A stretch of 64,000 nucleotides of DNA from Aquimarina aggregata (GCF_001632745.1 NZ_LQRT01000007.1:60419-124418); one strand, 5' to 3'; numbered from the stretch's first letter, positions 17,048 through 27,020 are shown. Notes: generated by a model not told the origin, from the sequence alone. Numbers and translations are program-made.

Positions 17048-18148
17048 CTAATTTATATCTTCTCCTTTTTTAAGTTTTTCTAAGGCTCCGCTTAATCTTG
17101 GTTTAAAACGTTCTGGCGCTTTAGTCATAGCAACATTTATTGATTTAATTGCATTTTTATAATCTCCATTTGCAGAATATGCTCTTGCCAAACCAAAATT
17201 TGAAGGCCAAGCTCCATTATTATTTTTAACATTATTTTTTAGAATAGCTAAGGCTTTTTCTTTTTGCCCTTGTCCGATAAGTCCTGTTCCTAATTGAAAT
17301 ACTTGAGAAGCACTACCTAATTTAGCTGCCTTATCTACAAGCGGTAATGCTTTATCAGTCTTACCTTGTTTCATCAAAATCTGAGACTTAAGAGATAGGT
17401 TAGCAAAAGTTTCTTTACTAAAAAAACTACCACTAATTGATGTATTAACCCACTCTAATGCTTGATCTAAATCACCTGCATTAAATGCATACCCTGCTGC
17501 ATTATCCCAAGTTGCTTGTGTAAACCCTTTAGTATTTCTAAGATCATTTTTAATCCCCTTCATTACAAGGTTTTTTACATCTACTTCTATTTTAAATGGG
17601 ATCTCCTTTTTTTCCCATCGTAATGCGGCTACAGTGCTGTTTGCTTCAAAAGACGGAAATAGATAGGTCAATGTCTCAGTATGTCCAGTTTCTTTCGTTT
17701 TTACATCTACTCGTAAAACATCTTCTTTTTCATCATAAAAATAGCTACCCCAAGAACTTGTGTTTGCCGAAAAGATAATCGTTGCATTTCCATCTTCCTT
17801 CAATGCAATATGTAAACCGTATTCTCCTGCTTTAAGATCTTTACCTTCTACTTTTACATCATGCGAAAATTCTATAATAGTATTCATATTAGCACCCGCT
17901 CTCCAAGGAGCAGATTTCGAAGTCCCAAAACCTAGATCATTAAAACCATATGGTACTAATTTACCCCATATTTCACGTTCTTTAACACTTGGTCTACCGT
18001 AGTCTATGGTAATATCAGTTATTCCCACTCGTTGAGAAACTGTTGCGCGTTGACTTGCTTCTGGTGTTTGTAGTTGAGCACTGGATTGAGTTGCAAACAA
18101 CAGCATGGCCGCAGCTATGCAGGTTGTAAACAGATTGAATTTTTTCAT
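17048..18148 (-). CDS. Exported DUF2911 domain protein with TPR repeats
   Basis: A 366-residue exported protein with signal peptide (1-24, ending QSSAQ). Residues about 25-190 form a DUF2911 domain, recognisable from QRVGITDITIDYGRPSVKERE, WGKLVPYG and WRAGANMNTIIEF. This family is common in Bacteroidota and of unknown biochemical function. Residues about 215-355 are tetratricopeptide-like repeats (AGYAFNAGDLDQALEWVNTS, ARAYSANGDYKNAIKSINVA), suggesting protein binding. Location is periplasmic or extracellular by inference. It is monocistronic, with a strong terminator downstream and a 455-base gap upstream. Confidence 0.88.
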   Translation of the reverse strand: MKKFNLFTTCIAAAMLLFATQSSAQLQTPEASQRATVSQRVGITDITIDYGRPSVKEREIWGKLVPYGFNDLGFGTSKSAPWRAGANMNTIIEFSHDVKVEGKDLKAGEYGLHIALKEDGNATIIFSANTSSWGSYFYDEKEDVLRVDVKTKETGHTETLTYLFPSFEANSTVAALRWEKKEIPFKIEVDVKNLVMKGIKNDLRNTKGFTQATWDNAAGYAFNAGDLDQALEWVNTSISGSFFSKETFANLSLKSQILMKQGKTDKALPLVDKAAKLGSASQVFQLGTGLIGQGQKEKALAILKNNVKNNNGAWPSNFGLARAYSANGDYKNAIKSINVAMTKAPERFKPRLSGALEKLKKGEDIN

Positions 18149-18603
18149 TACTGACTTTTTTTTGAGTTACGTATTATTACTTGTAGAAATCTGACTAATT
18201 CCTAACTCGAACAATGTAGCGGCTATTCATCAATCCTCATGTTAGCATAGTGTTAAACTCAAAAGAAAAGTAATAATAGATTGTTAAACTCTGGTTTATT
18301 ATGAAATTAAAGACATTTAATTATTGAATTTTCAACAATATCATATATTACAATGTTTATTAATATAATTTTTAGTCGAATAGAATTATATACAAGACTT
18401 GTAATATACCTTCACCTATGCTGTTATGTCATTGGTCGAAAAAAAAATTACATAATAATTAATAGTTTGAAATTGAGATCATAAGATATGTTGATCAAAT
18501 CTTACTTCTTACAAATAAGTCTAGAAACAATTTATAATTGAAAAAACACAAAATCAATTATTCCAGATTTCCTAGATAATTACAGACTCAAAAAAATAAT
18601 ATC
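18149..18603. other. AT-rich intergenic region between divergent genes
   Basis: This 455-base gap must hold the promoters of the DUF2911 gene (minus) and the GH85 gene (plus). I find no open frame with homology, no RNA gene and no strong hairpin. Base composition is very AT-rich, with several A and T tracts. Confidence 0.5.
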
Positions 18604-21573
18604 ATGCAATTAAAACCTTTATTATCCACCAGTGTTTTTTATGTACTACTTATTATAAGTATATCATCTAAAGTTCATTCTCAAGTAATAGCAGATGCTC
18701 CACCATTTGTTTTAACTATAGAACAACTTAAAAATTGGACTTCTGATGGCCCCACTGCAGATGCAACTAACATTTCTGAAACGCCTTTGGCTACCCGTTT
18801 TACTTTAAACAGCACACAATTAAATCCCACATTAAGCAATGATATGCAGATCATATATGCTCCAGATGGGATGAATGGTTTAGCCAATTACACTAAAGAA
18901 CAGTCGAAATTTAACTTATACAATTTTAAGCACTGGAGCTATATCGATAAGCTTATTTGGTTTGGCGGAACTGCAGATCAGACTATACAAATACCATCTG
19001 CTCCATGGACAAATACAGCTCATAAAAACGGAGTTAAAGTTTATGGTAATGTCTTTTTTGCTCCTAATGTATTTGGAGGAAATACTTCTACAGTTACTAA
19101 TTTTCTTGAAAAAGATAGTAATGGCAAGTTTATTACTGCTCAAAAATTAAAAGAAATGTCTACTTATTATAAATTCGATGGTTGGTTTATTAATATGGAA
19201 ACGAATACTACTCCGGTTAACGGATTACTTATGCGTGAATTTGTAGAAGAACTTAAGCATATCTTACCATCTAATCAAGAAGTAATTTGGTATGATGCAA
19301 TGCTAACGAATGGTCAAGTACGATGGCAAAATGAACTAAACAATAACAATAGTACTTTTTTACAAGATGGTAATTCAAGAATATCAGATGGAATGTTTAT
19401 TAATTTTTTCTGGTTTGGAAGTAATCGTCCTAACAATTCTAAAACAACAGCCAATACTATAGGTAGAAGTTCTTTTGATGTCTTCACTGGAGTTGATCTT
19501 TGGCCTACGCGTAATCAAAGTGCTTTTGAATCAGGTGGGAATCGTTGGATGGAAGCACTACATACTGATAATTCTCCAATTACATCAATAGCACTTTTTG
19601 CTACAAACGCCGTTTTTCAAAATGATAGGTATAGTAATTTTAGAAACATTGATACGGATATCGAAAGAGATCGCTTTTATAATGCTGAAAAACATCTTTT
19701 TGGAGGGGAAGATCTTAATCCTGAAATCATAGATGACACTGCTTTTAAAGGTTTAAGTAATTGGATCCCTGCTTCTTCGCCTATCACAGCACTACCTTTT
19801 AAGACAAGTTTTAACACTGGTCATGGTAGAGTTTTTTCTAAAAATGGAGCACAAACTACAAGAAATTGGCATGATATTGCCAAACAGGATATATTACCTA
19901 CATGGCAATTTGCAATTCAAGGTAACAGTAATCTTACAACATCTTTTGATTTTTCTACAGCATATAATGGGGGTAATTCATTAAAAATCGAAGGTGTTTT
20001 AAAAGGTACAGGACTTACAAATTTAAAATTGTATAAGACAAAACTTCCTGTTACATCAGATACAAAAATTGATATTACTTATTCTCTAGGTAAAAAATCC
20101 AAAACGAATATGAATCTAATTGTTGCATTTACCGATGACCCCACAAATCTAATAACATTTAATATCGGAAAAAGTAGAAGCAACGGATGGAATATCAAAA
20201 CTATTAACTTAAAGAAATACGCTGGAAAAGAATTGGCTCTTATAGGATTTCAATTTTCTTCTGATAATGATGTAGATGACTATAAAATCAATATCGGAGA
20301 ATTACAAGTTTTTAATGGCCCTGCAGGTGATTTAAATCCCCCTATCTCCAATTTTAATGCTAACGCTACTTCTATAAAATTGGGGGAATCCATTACATTT
20401 CTGAGTAATTCATCTACAGGAGCATTTTATAAAATATGGCAATTTCCGGGAGGATCTCCAAGCAGAAGTACTTTAGAAAACCCAACGGTAACATATAATA
20501 AAATAGGAAGTTATACTGTGAAATTAATTACTGTTAACCATAGAGGATTTGATATTGAAAAGAAAATAGACTATGTAACAGTTGATAATGATCCTATTAC
20601 CGATTTTACTGTTAATACATCAACTATACAAGTAGGAGAATCTGTTGATTTTCTTAACACATCTACTAATGATAATTCTTGGTCTTGGTCTTTTCCAGGA
20701 GGATCACCTTCTACTAGTACTCAAGAAAACCCTACAGTGATTTACAATACCGTTGGAGCGTTTGATGTTTCTCTTACTACAACCAATCAAGATGGATCAA
20801 ATACGCTTACCAAACCTTTTTTAATCGCTGTTTCTGATAATAATGCTATTGATCATACAGACCCTGTAGGAACTGGTGTACTAACTGCTAGAGCAGAGAT
20901 AAATGAAGCTGAGTCTAAAGAAAAAGCTTTTGATAACCTATCTGGGCCTTCTAATTTTACTAAGTGGCTTGATAATGGCGGAACTCCCAGCCAAAATGAC
21001 CCAAGTTGGATACAAATTCAACTACCTGAAGCAAAAATTGTTAATACCCTTACGCTTACTAGTCCAAATGATGCGCCAGATAGAGATCCAGAAAATTTTA
21101 GACTATTAGGGTCAAATAATGGTATTGATTTTACATTATTACAAAATTGGGATGAGCAATTTTTCATTATTCCATTTGAAAAAAAAGTTCTACCCTTTTC
21201 AAACACTAAAGCTTATTCATATTATAGACTTGAAATCACAAAAAACAGAGATGATGTTTCGCTCACTCAAATTGCCGAAATAGAATTAAGAGGTCCAAAT
21301 CAAGAGGCTTTAAATACGAATAGCATTCTTGAAAATTCAGAAATAAAACTCTATCCCGTACCTGCAAAAAACACTATTACACTAGAGGGAGAATTTCCAG
21401 AAAATTCGGTAATGCATATAATCAATACAACCGAAAAGAAGATATTAAGATCTAAACCTATAATTTCAAAAACAACGACTATAGATCTTTCTAAAATTTC
21501 TTATGGGGTTTATATAATTTCAATCACAAATAAAGAAAAAACATTAGTCACGCGTACCATCACAATTAATTGA
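18604..21573 (+). CDS. Secreted GH85 endo-beta-N-acetylglucosaminidase with PKD, discoidin-like and T9SS domains
   Basis: A 989-residue exported glycosidase. A signal peptide (1-27) precedes a GH85 catalytic domain (about 40-390). The hallmark FDGWFINMET at 191-200 supplies Asn197 and Glu199, matching the N-x-E catalytic pair of GH85 enzymes, which cleave the GlcNAc-GlcNAc core of N-linked glycans by substrate-assisted catalysis. A carbohydrate-binding-like jelly roll follows (about 400-565), then two PKD domains (about 578-660 and 663-742, each with FPGGSPS). A discoidin/F5-8C-like module follows (about 755-905, with DPSWIQIQLPE), and a type A T9SS sorting domain closes the protein (about 915-989). 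It probably trims glycoproteins at the cell surface or outside. It stands alone, without polysaccharide-utilisation SusCD partners. Confidence 0.92.
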   Translation: MQLKPLLSTSVFYVLLIISISSKVHSQVIADAPPFVLTIEQLKNWTSDGPTADATNISETPLATRFTLNSTQLNPTLSNDMQIIYAPDGMNGLANYTKEQSKFNLYNFKHWSYIDKLIWFGGTADQTIQIPSAPWTNTAHKNGVKVYGNVFFAPNVFGGNTSTVTNFLEKDSNGKFITAQKLKEMSTYYKFDGWFINMETNTTPVNGLLMREFVEELKHILPSNQEVIWYDAMLTNGQVRWQNELNNNNSTFLQDGNSRISDGMFINFFWFGSNRPNNSKTTANTIGRSSFDVFTGVDLWPTRNQSAFESGGNRWMEALHTDNSPITSIALFATNAVFQNDRYSNFRNIDTDIERDRFYNAEKHLFGGEDLNPEIIDDTAFKGLSNWIPASSPITALPFKTSFNTGHGRVFSKNGAQTTRNWHDIAKQDILPTWQFAIQGNSNLTTSFDFSTAYNGGNSLKIEGVLKGTGLTNLKLYKTKLPVTSDTKIDITYSLGKKSKTNMNLIVAFTDDPTNLITFNIGKSRSNGWNIKTINLKKYAGKELALIGFQFSSDNDVDDYKINIGELQVFNGPAGDLNPPISNFNANATSIKLGESITFLSNSSTGAFYKIWQFPGGSPSRSTLENPTVTYNKIGSYTVKLITVNHRGFDIEKKIDYVTVDNDPITDFTVNTSTIQVGESVDFLNTSTNDNSWSWSFPGGSPSTSTQENPTVIYNTVGAFDVSLTTTNQDGSNTLTKPFLIAVSDNNAIDHTDPVGTGVLTARAEINEAESKEKAFDNLSGPSNFTKWLDNGGTPSQNDPSWIQIQLPEAKIVNTLTLTSPNDAPDRDPENFRLLGSNNGIDFTLLQNWDEQFFIIPFEKKVLPFSNTKAYSYYRLEITKNRDDVSLTQIAEIELRGPNQEALNTNSILENSEIKLYPVPAKNTITLEGEFPENSVMHIINTTEKKILRSKPIISKTTTIDLSKISYGVYIISITNKEKTLVTRTITIN

Positions 21574-21587
21574 ACTTAAAATTTCAT

Positions 21588-21631
21588 AAAAAAGTCATAG
21601 TAAAGCAGTACTGCTTTACTATGACTTTTTT
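21588..21631. terminator. Strong bidirectional terminator
   Basis: A perfect 16-bp stem (AGTCATAGTAAAGCAG at 21593-21608, with its complement at 21611-21626) is flanked by an A run on the left and a T run on the right. It separates the convergent GH85 and thioredoxin-like genes and can stop transcription from both sides. Confidence 0.95.
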
Positions 21632-21646
21632 AAAGTATTCTTTTGA

Positions 21647-22876
21647 TTACTCTGATAATAGTTGATCTATAAAACTCTCAAATTCTTTCTTAAAATCTAA
21701 GTACTTATCTCCTGTAGCCGGGCCATTAAAACCTGTATGAATTTTACGAACCTGACCTTTTTTATCTATAAATATAGATGTAGGATACGATAAAACGTGA
21801 TTAAGCATTGGTAATTTTTCTTGTGCTTTCTTTTTATCTGAAGTACCATATTGTGCTAATAAAACAGGATATTCTACTTTTAATTTACTTTGTAATCTTT
21901 TTATGGATGTAAAAGCTTTTTCTTGTGTCTTAGCATATTCAAAAGCAAGTGCAATAAAGGCTACGTCTTTATCTTTATTACGATTGTAATACTCTACATA
22001 ATATTTAGTCTCATCCATACAATTAGGACACCAAGTTCCCATAACTTGAACAATAACAACTTTATCTTTAAATCGATCATCGTTTAGCGAAACTATATTA
22101 CCATTAACATCGGGAAAACTAAATGCCAGACGATCATAACCCTCATTAAGAAATGTTAATGAATCTGCAGATGGTAATTCATAAGAAGCATTCTTTTTTG
22201 AAGTAAAAGGTTCTTTCCAGTGGTTACCTGAATAAAAGTGTCCATTTAATGTGCTATCTGTTACCTTAGCGGTAAACAAAAAAGCATGTGCTCCATCAAA
22301 AGCTGATAATTCTAGTATATCGTTATTAAGAACTCCTTCAAGGTATCTATAATCTCCTGTTGTTGTTCTAAAAGTTCCTGTAACTATATTTCCATTTTGC
22401 TTAAATATTCCTTTAGCAATATATCGATCTTCATTAGAGTCTTTACTAAATATAGTTTCCCAATTACCTGTGATATCATATGATGGTTTGGCATTAACTT
22501 TAAAACGATCTTGTACTCCATAAGTAGCTTTAAAAGGAACAATCCTATTTAAACTCTCTTTAATAAAACTACCAGAAATTGTTATTGAATCTATAAATTT
22601 AGCTGCAACATACCCCTCAAACACAGGGAAATTGATTCTAATAGAATCTTTATCTATAGATATATCCTCTACATCAATAATTTCTTCTGCATTAAAAATT
22701 TTCAATGTTTGATCTTCCATAACCTCAAATAAAAATGGAAGTTTTTTGTTATCCTGAAGCTCAAGTTCTGCTCTCCAAGGACCGCTTTTAAAATTTATAC
22801 GTTCCTGTGTTTGTTCTTTTTTACAGGATGAAATTATGAGTACCAGTAAGATGCTTAAAATAATTTGTTGTTTCAT
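21647..22876 (-). CDS. TlpA/ResA-like thioredoxin lipoprotein
   Basis: A 409-residue lipoprotein. The lipobox LIISSC gives a lipidated Cys at about residue 18. Residues 30-230 are a beta-rich N-terminal region typical of Bacteroidota thioredoxin-like lipoproteins. The C-terminal 165 residues are a thioredoxin-fold domain with the active site GTWCPNCMDE (CPNC redox pair) and the cis-proline loop segment LSYPTSIFIDKKG. Such proteins reduce or exchange disulfides in the periplasm and are anchored to a membrane. The particular client is not known. It follows no obvious redox operon. The three small exported charged proteins upstream on the same strand may be co-expressed, but gaps of about 70 bases make this uncertain. 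Confidence 0.9.
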   Translation of the reverse strand: MKQQIILSILLVLIISSCKKEQTQERINFKSGPWRAELELQDNKKLPFLFEVMEDQTLKIFNAEEIIDVEDISIDKDSIRINFPVFEGYVAAKFIDSITISGSFIKESLNRIVPFKATYGVQDRFKVNAKPSYDITGNWETIFSKDSNEDRYIAKGIFKQNGNIVTGTFRTTTGDYRYLEGVLNNDILELSAFDGAHAFLFTAKVTDSTLNGHFYSGNHWKEPFTSKKNASYELPSADSLTFLNEGYDRLAFSFPDVNGNIVSLNDDRFKDKVVIVQVMGTWCPNCMDETKYYVEYYNRNKDKDVAFIALAFEYAKTQEKAFTSIKRLQSKLKVEYPVLLAQYGTSDKKKAQEKLPMLNHVLSYPTSIFIDKKGQVRKIHTGFNGPATGDKYLDFKKEFESFIDQLLSE

Positions 22877-22945
22877 AGGTAATTATAAAAAATGCCTAGA
22901 AAGAGAATTCTATCTAGACATTAGTATGTATGTATTAATTATGTA

Positions 22946-23296
22946 TTAATTGTCTGTTTTGGTTTTTTTCTTTCCTTCAACTTTCCCTTCTCTCAACCCT
23001 TGTGTCTTTTTTTTCTTCCTTCTTTTATTTTTCTCTATAACATCATCAATTCTAGCCTGACGTTGTCTTTTTGCTTCCTTTTTATCGTTCATTGTTTTAG
23101 CCTTAGGCTCCACTAAAACCTCTGCAGCACCTCTTTTTCTTGGGCTGTTTTTATTTACTTTCTTTTTATTGGCTTTCTTATTCGTTTTTACAACGTGCGT
23201 ACTTTTATTCGTGTTTTTTTTGCTTTGAGCAACCATTGTATTACTTCCAAAAAGAAAAACAATTAACGTTACCAGAACTATTCTAACTATTTTCAT
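22946..23296 (-). CDS. Small exported Lys/Arg-rich basic protein
   Basis: About 116 residues. ATG at 23296 gives a clean signal peptide (MKIVRIVLVTLIVFLFG, ending MVAQ); the frame also extends eight codons further up. The mature part is extremely basic and repetitive (NKKANKKKVNKNSPRKRG, EAKRQRQARIDDVIEKNKRRKKKK, GKVEGKKKTKTDN) with few hydrophobic residues, so it is probably disordered and binds acidic polymers. It resembles no known family. It lies in a run with two other small exported charged proteins of opposite or mixed charge. Confidence 0.65.
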   Translation of the reverse strand: MKIVRIVLVTLIVFLFGSNTMVAQSKKNTNKSTHVVKTNKKANKKKVNKNSPRKRGAAEVLVEPKAKTMNDKKEAKRQRQARIDDVIEKNKRRKKKKTQGLREGKVEGKKKTKTDN

Positions 23297-23380
23297 AACT
23301 TTTATATTTAGATACTTCAAAAGTAAATATCATTTATATAAATGAATACTTTTTTTAAGAATATTAAAAGTAAAACTTTA

Positions 23381-24049
23381 CTACTTATCTTTTTGATTTA
23401 TCTCATCTAATTTTTCTTTTCCTTTTTTCACCTTATCTTTTCCTTTTTTAACAGATTCTTTTAAACCTTTTAATTTTTCTTCGGCTCTAGCAATTTTGGC
23501 TTCTTTTTCTGCAAGTTCTTCTGGAGTTAATGCTTCTTTTCCTGTCTTTTCCTTGGCTTTTGCCAATCGTTCTTTAGCGGCAGCTATTTTTTGTTCTCCT
23601 TTTTGAATTTTGGTATCACTTTTTGAAAGCTCTTCTGTTTTTTTGTTAATTTTATCTTTTGCTTCCTCAGCTCTTGCCTTACCAAATTCTTTTCCTTTTA
23701 ACTCTCCTTTGTTTTTACCATAGGCCTTACCTTTAGATTCTTTTTTGTTTTTTTTCTCCTTTTTTATTCTTTCATCATCATCATCATCATTTCCTTCTTT
23801 ATTTTTTCCCTTATTCTTCATTTTATCGGCTTTGTCTTTTCCTTTTTGTTTTACCTTATCCGATATTTCCTCAGCTTCTTCTATTTCTTCATCCACCTCT
23901 TCCTTAATTTCCTTTACTTTGTCTTTTCCTTTCTTTTTTTTCTGAGCAACTTTCTCTTTTGCTTGTTTGGATTTTCCTTGTGCCGTAACAGAATAATTTC
24001 CTGCTCCAAAAATTAATAGTATTACAATAAATAATCTAATAAATTTCAT
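23381..24049 (-). CDS. Exported Lys/Glu-rich coiled-coil protein
   Basis: A 222-residue protein with a signal peptide (1-23, ending SVTAQ). The mature part is made almost entirely of Lys, Glu, Asp and Ala, with alternating basic (KVAQKKKKGKDKVK) and acidic (EEVDEEIEEAEEISDKV) blocks, an NKEGNDDDDDERIKKEKK stretch, and long heptad-like helices (AKERLAKAKEKTGKEALTPEEL, EEKLKGLKESVKKGKDKVKKG). It is predicted to form charged coiled coils. No catalytic motif is present. The low-complexity composition also produces shadow frames on the other strand. Function unknown; a polyelectrolyte or cell-envelope role is a guess. Confidence 0.7.
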   Translation of the reverse strand: MKFIRLFIVILLIFGAGNYSVTAQGKSKQAKEKVAQKKKKGKDKVKEIKEEVDEEIEEAEEISDKVKQKGKDKADKMKNKGKNKEGNDDDDDERIKKEKKNKKESKGKAYGKNKGELKGKEFGKARAEEAKDKINKKTEELSKSDTKIQKGEQKIAAAKERLAKAKEKTGKEALTPEELAEKEAKIARAEEKLKGLKESVKKGKDKVKKGKEKLDEINQKDK

Positions 24050-24131
24050 GATTTGGTTTTTAAGTTATTACTTAGGTTTAAACTATATAATCAGGGTAAA
24101 TTATATAGAAAAGGTTTATTAAGGAATGTAA

Positions 24132-24335
24132 TTATATATCATCCAAGTCTTCTAAAGACTTTTCTAATTCATCGGATTTAGCCTCTATTTCCTCAGATAA
24201 TTCATCTAATTCAGATTCAACAGCTTCTACTTTTTCTAATACTTCTCTACTTTCGGCTTCTTCTTTTTTCTTATCAGTGCAAGATATAAATACCATCAGT
24301 AATATTAGAATTAGAGTTTTAGTAAATATTTTCAT
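24132..24335 (-). CDS. Small acidic coiled-coil lipoprotein
   Basis: A 67-residue lipoprotein starting at ATG 24335 (MKIFTKTLILILLMVFISC), with lipobox VFISC. A longer frame goes back to 24386, but the N-terminal extension would spoil the signal peptide. The mature part is an acidic heptad helix (VEAVESELDELSEEIEAKSDELEKS), predicted coiled coil, as in Lpp-like or small OM-tethered helices. It could pair electrostatically with the basic exported proteins downstream; this is a guess from the order of the genes. Confidence 0.7.
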   Translation of the reverse strand: MKIFTKTLILILLMVFISCTDKKKEEAESREVLEKVEAVESELDELSEEIEAKSDELEKSLEDLDDI

Positions 24336-24451
24336 GTTCTTTATGTTAGTTTTATCCAAGATAGGTCTTTTTTTTTTTAATACCAATTAATACTATTTGC
24401 CACCTCTATCCAATATAGTATCTTTACCAACTGAATTTAGAAATAGTATCA

Positions 24452-26878
24452 ATGAAAATTTCATATAACTGGCTAAAGCAATTCATCAACTTAGATTGGG
24501 AAACTGAAAAAGCAGGTGAGTTACTTACAGATTTAGGGCTTGAAGTAGAGGGAATAGAAACTTATCAAAGTGTAAAAGGTGGTTTAACTGGTGTTGTTAT
24601 AGGCCAAGTATTAAACTGCGACAAACATCCAAATGCCGACAAATTAAAAATCACAAAAGTAGATTTGGGTACTGGAGATCCTGTACAAATAGTTTGTGGA
24701 GCTCCTAATGTTGCCGCTGGTCAAAAAGTACCTGTAGCTACCATAGGAACGAAGCTTTATGATGAGGATGGAAAAGAATGGACAATAAAAAAAGGTAAGA
24801 TACGAGGAGAAGAAAGTCATGGAATGATATGTGCCGAAGATGAACTTGGCCTTGGAAAGAGTCATGATGGTATAATGGTTTTAGATCCAAATATTGTAGT
24901 AGGTACTAAAGCTTCTGAAGTATTCGATATAGAAAATGATCAGGTTTTTGAAATTGGATTAACACCTAATCGTGCTGATGCTATGAGTCATTGGGGTACT
25001 GCCCGTGATCTAAAGGCTGGATTATTGCAAAAAGATATTAATCTAGAACTTATTACTCCTTCTGTAAGTAATTTTAGAGTAGAAAATAGATTAAATAAAA
25101 TAGATGTAGAAGTTATAAATGCAGATCTTGCTCCCAGGTATTGTGGTGTATCTATCTCTGATATCAAAATAGATGATTCCCCGGCTTGGTTACAACATAG
25201 ACTTAAGGCTATAGGTATTACACCAAAGAATAATGTAGTAGATGTTACTAATTATGTTTTGCATGAATTAGGCCAGCCGTTACATGCTTTTGACGCACAT
25301 TATATTGAAGGCAACAAAATAGAAGTCAAAACATTAGAAAAAGGAACCAAATTTACAACACTCGACGAGGTAGAACGAGAATTACATCATGAAGATTTAA
25401 TGATTTGTGATGCTGTTAAACCACTTTGTATAGCCGGTGTTTTTGGAGGTATTAATTCTGGTGTTTCTGAGTCTACTACCTCTATCTTTTTAGAGAGTGC
25501 TTATTTTAATCCTGTAAGTGTGCGAAAAACAGCCAAACGACATGGATTAAACACCGACGCTTCTTTTAGATTTGAGCGCGGTATCGATCCTAACATTACA
25601 GAATATGCATTAAAAAGAGCTGCATTACTTATTCAAGAACTTGCTGGAGGAATTATTTCTAGTGAAATAACTGATTTGTACCCTAAAAAATTTGAAGATT
25701 ATCAAGTTCTTTTGTCCTATGATAATGCAACTAAATTAATTGGTGAAGAGATTCCACAAGAAACTATTAAAAGTATTTTATCTTCATTAGATATCAAAGT
25801 CAATAATGTTACAGAAAGTGGATTAGGATTAACTATTCCTGCATATAGAAACGATGTACAAAGAGAAGCAGATGTAATTGAAGAAATTCTTAGAGTATAT
25901 GGTTACAATAATATTGGTTTTAAAGAAAAATTAAATGCGTCTATTTCTAACATTGACAAATTTGCAGATCACAATGTTCAAAATACCATATCTAATCAAT
26001 TAGTAGGACAAGGGTTTCATGAGATGATGGCCAATTCCTTAACTAGTGCTGATTATATCCAGTTAAGTGATCAATTAAAGCCTGAAAATAATGTAGAAAT
26101 GTTGAATCCTCTTAGTAATGATTTGGCAGTATTGCGTCAATCGCTATTATTTTCAGGATTAGAAGCTATAACCTATAACAGCAACAGAAAACGTTCTGAC
26201 CTAAAGTTGTTTGAGTTTGGTAAAACGTATCACAATTACGAGGATAAAACTGTAGAAAATAAGCATTTAAGTATTCTAACTACTGGGAACAGAAATCAAG
26301 AAAGTTGGAAAACCAGTCAAGAAGCTAGTGATTTCTTTTATTTAAAAGGAATAGTAATTGCTGTTTTAGAACGTCTTGGATTAACAAAATTAAAATCATC
26401 GCCTGTTAAAACCGATGTTTTTTCTGAAGGTATTTCTTTAAGTATTGGCAAAGCTAAGCTTGTTGACTTTGGAATTGTAAAAAAATCCATTTTAAAGCAT
26501 TTTGCAATTTCTCAAGAAGTATTGTACGCAGATTTTAACTGGGACAATGTTTTACAATATGCTAAACATAACAAAATTAAGTTTAAAGACATTCCGAAGT
26601 TTCCAGAAGTTCGTCGAGATTTTGCCCTTTTATTAGATGATAGTATTAAGTTTGAAGAAATTTATACTATCGCAAAACAATCAGAAAAGCAACTTTTAAA
26701 AGAAGTGAGTTTGTTTGATGTATACCAAGGTAAAAACTTACCTAAAGGGAAAAAGTCTTATGCTGTTAGTTTCACATTACAAGATGACAACAAGACACTT
26801 ACCGACAAACAGATTGACAAAATTATGAATAAATTACAGCATAATTTTGAAAGTAAACTAGGGGCCGAGTTAAGGTAA
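24452..26878 (+). CDS. pheT: Phenylalanyl-tRNA synthetase beta subunit
   Basis: An 808-residue subunit of the alpha2-beta2 enzyme that charges tRNA-Phe. The N-terminal tRNA-binding OB domain (about 40-150) contains VVIGQVLNCDKHPNADKLKI. The B3/B4 editing domain (about 210-395) contains HELGQPLHAFD. The B5 domain (about 400-480) precedes the core synthetase-like domain (about 490-690). The C-terminal ferredoxin-fold anticodon-binding domain (about 710-808, FPEVRRDFALLLDD and DDNKTLTDKQIDKIM) closes the protein. Length is typical. The alpha subunit gene is not adjacent, which is common in this phylum. No T-box or leader riboswitch is visible upstream. Confidence 0.97.
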   Translation: MKISYNWLKQFINLDWETEKAGELLTDLGLEVEGIETYQSVKGGLTGVVIGQVLNCDKHPNADKLKITKVDLGTGDPVQIVCGAPNVAAGQKVPVATIGTKLYDEDGKEWTIKKGKIRGEESHGMICAEDELGLGKSHDGIMVLDPNIVVGTKASEVFDIENDQVFEIGLTPNRADAMSHWGTARDLKAGLLQKDINLELITPSVSNFRVENRLNKIDVEVINADLAPRYCGVSISDIKIDDSPAWLQHRLKAIGITPKNNVVDVTNYVLHELGQPLHAFDAHYIEGNKIEVKTLEKGTKFTTLDEVERELHHEDLMICDAVKPLCIAGVFGGINSGVSESTTSIFLESAYFNPVSVRKTAKRHGLNTDASFRFERGIDPNITEYALKRAALLIQELAGGIISSEITDLYPKKFEDYQVLLSYDNATKLIGEEIPQETIKSILSSLDIKVNNVTESGLGLTIPAYRNDVQREADVIEEILRVYGYNNIGFKEKLNASISNIDKFADHNVQNTISNQLVGQGFHEMMANSLTSADYIQLSDQLKPENNVEMLNPLSNDLAVLRQSLLFSGLEAITYNSNRKRSDLKLFEFGKTYHNYEDKTVENKHLSILTTGNRNQESWKTSQEASDFFYLKGIVIAVLERLGLTKLKSSPVKTDVFSEGISLSIGKAKLVDFGIVKKSILKHFAISQEVLYADFNWDNVLQYAKHNKIKFKDIPKFPEVRRDFALLLDDSIKFEEIYTIAKQSEKQLLKEVSLFDVYQGKNLPKGKKSYAVSFTLQDDNKTLTDKQIDKIMNKLQHNFESKLGAELR

Positions 26879-27020
26879 ATATTCTAGTTGTTTTAGTTTT
26901 TATAAAATAGTATTTTAGTTTTTTTTAACAGTTATCTTGGATTGTTGTAAATTAGCAACTTATAATTTTTTAAGATTACTTTATTAAATCTAATTTATTA
27001 TCTAAATCTAAAACACCTTT

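Noticed and set aside
23745..23945. Plus-strand frame rich in Ser/Phe opposite the Lys/Glu-rich gene
   Set aside because: Antisense shadow of the low-complexity coding sequence; repeated Ser and Phe codons mirror Lys and Glu codons.
23750..23950. Short tandem repeats as a CRISPR or VNTR
   Set aside because: Low-complexity coding repeats (GAT/GAA/AAA codons) without spacers; no CRISPR array or cas gene anywhere in the window.
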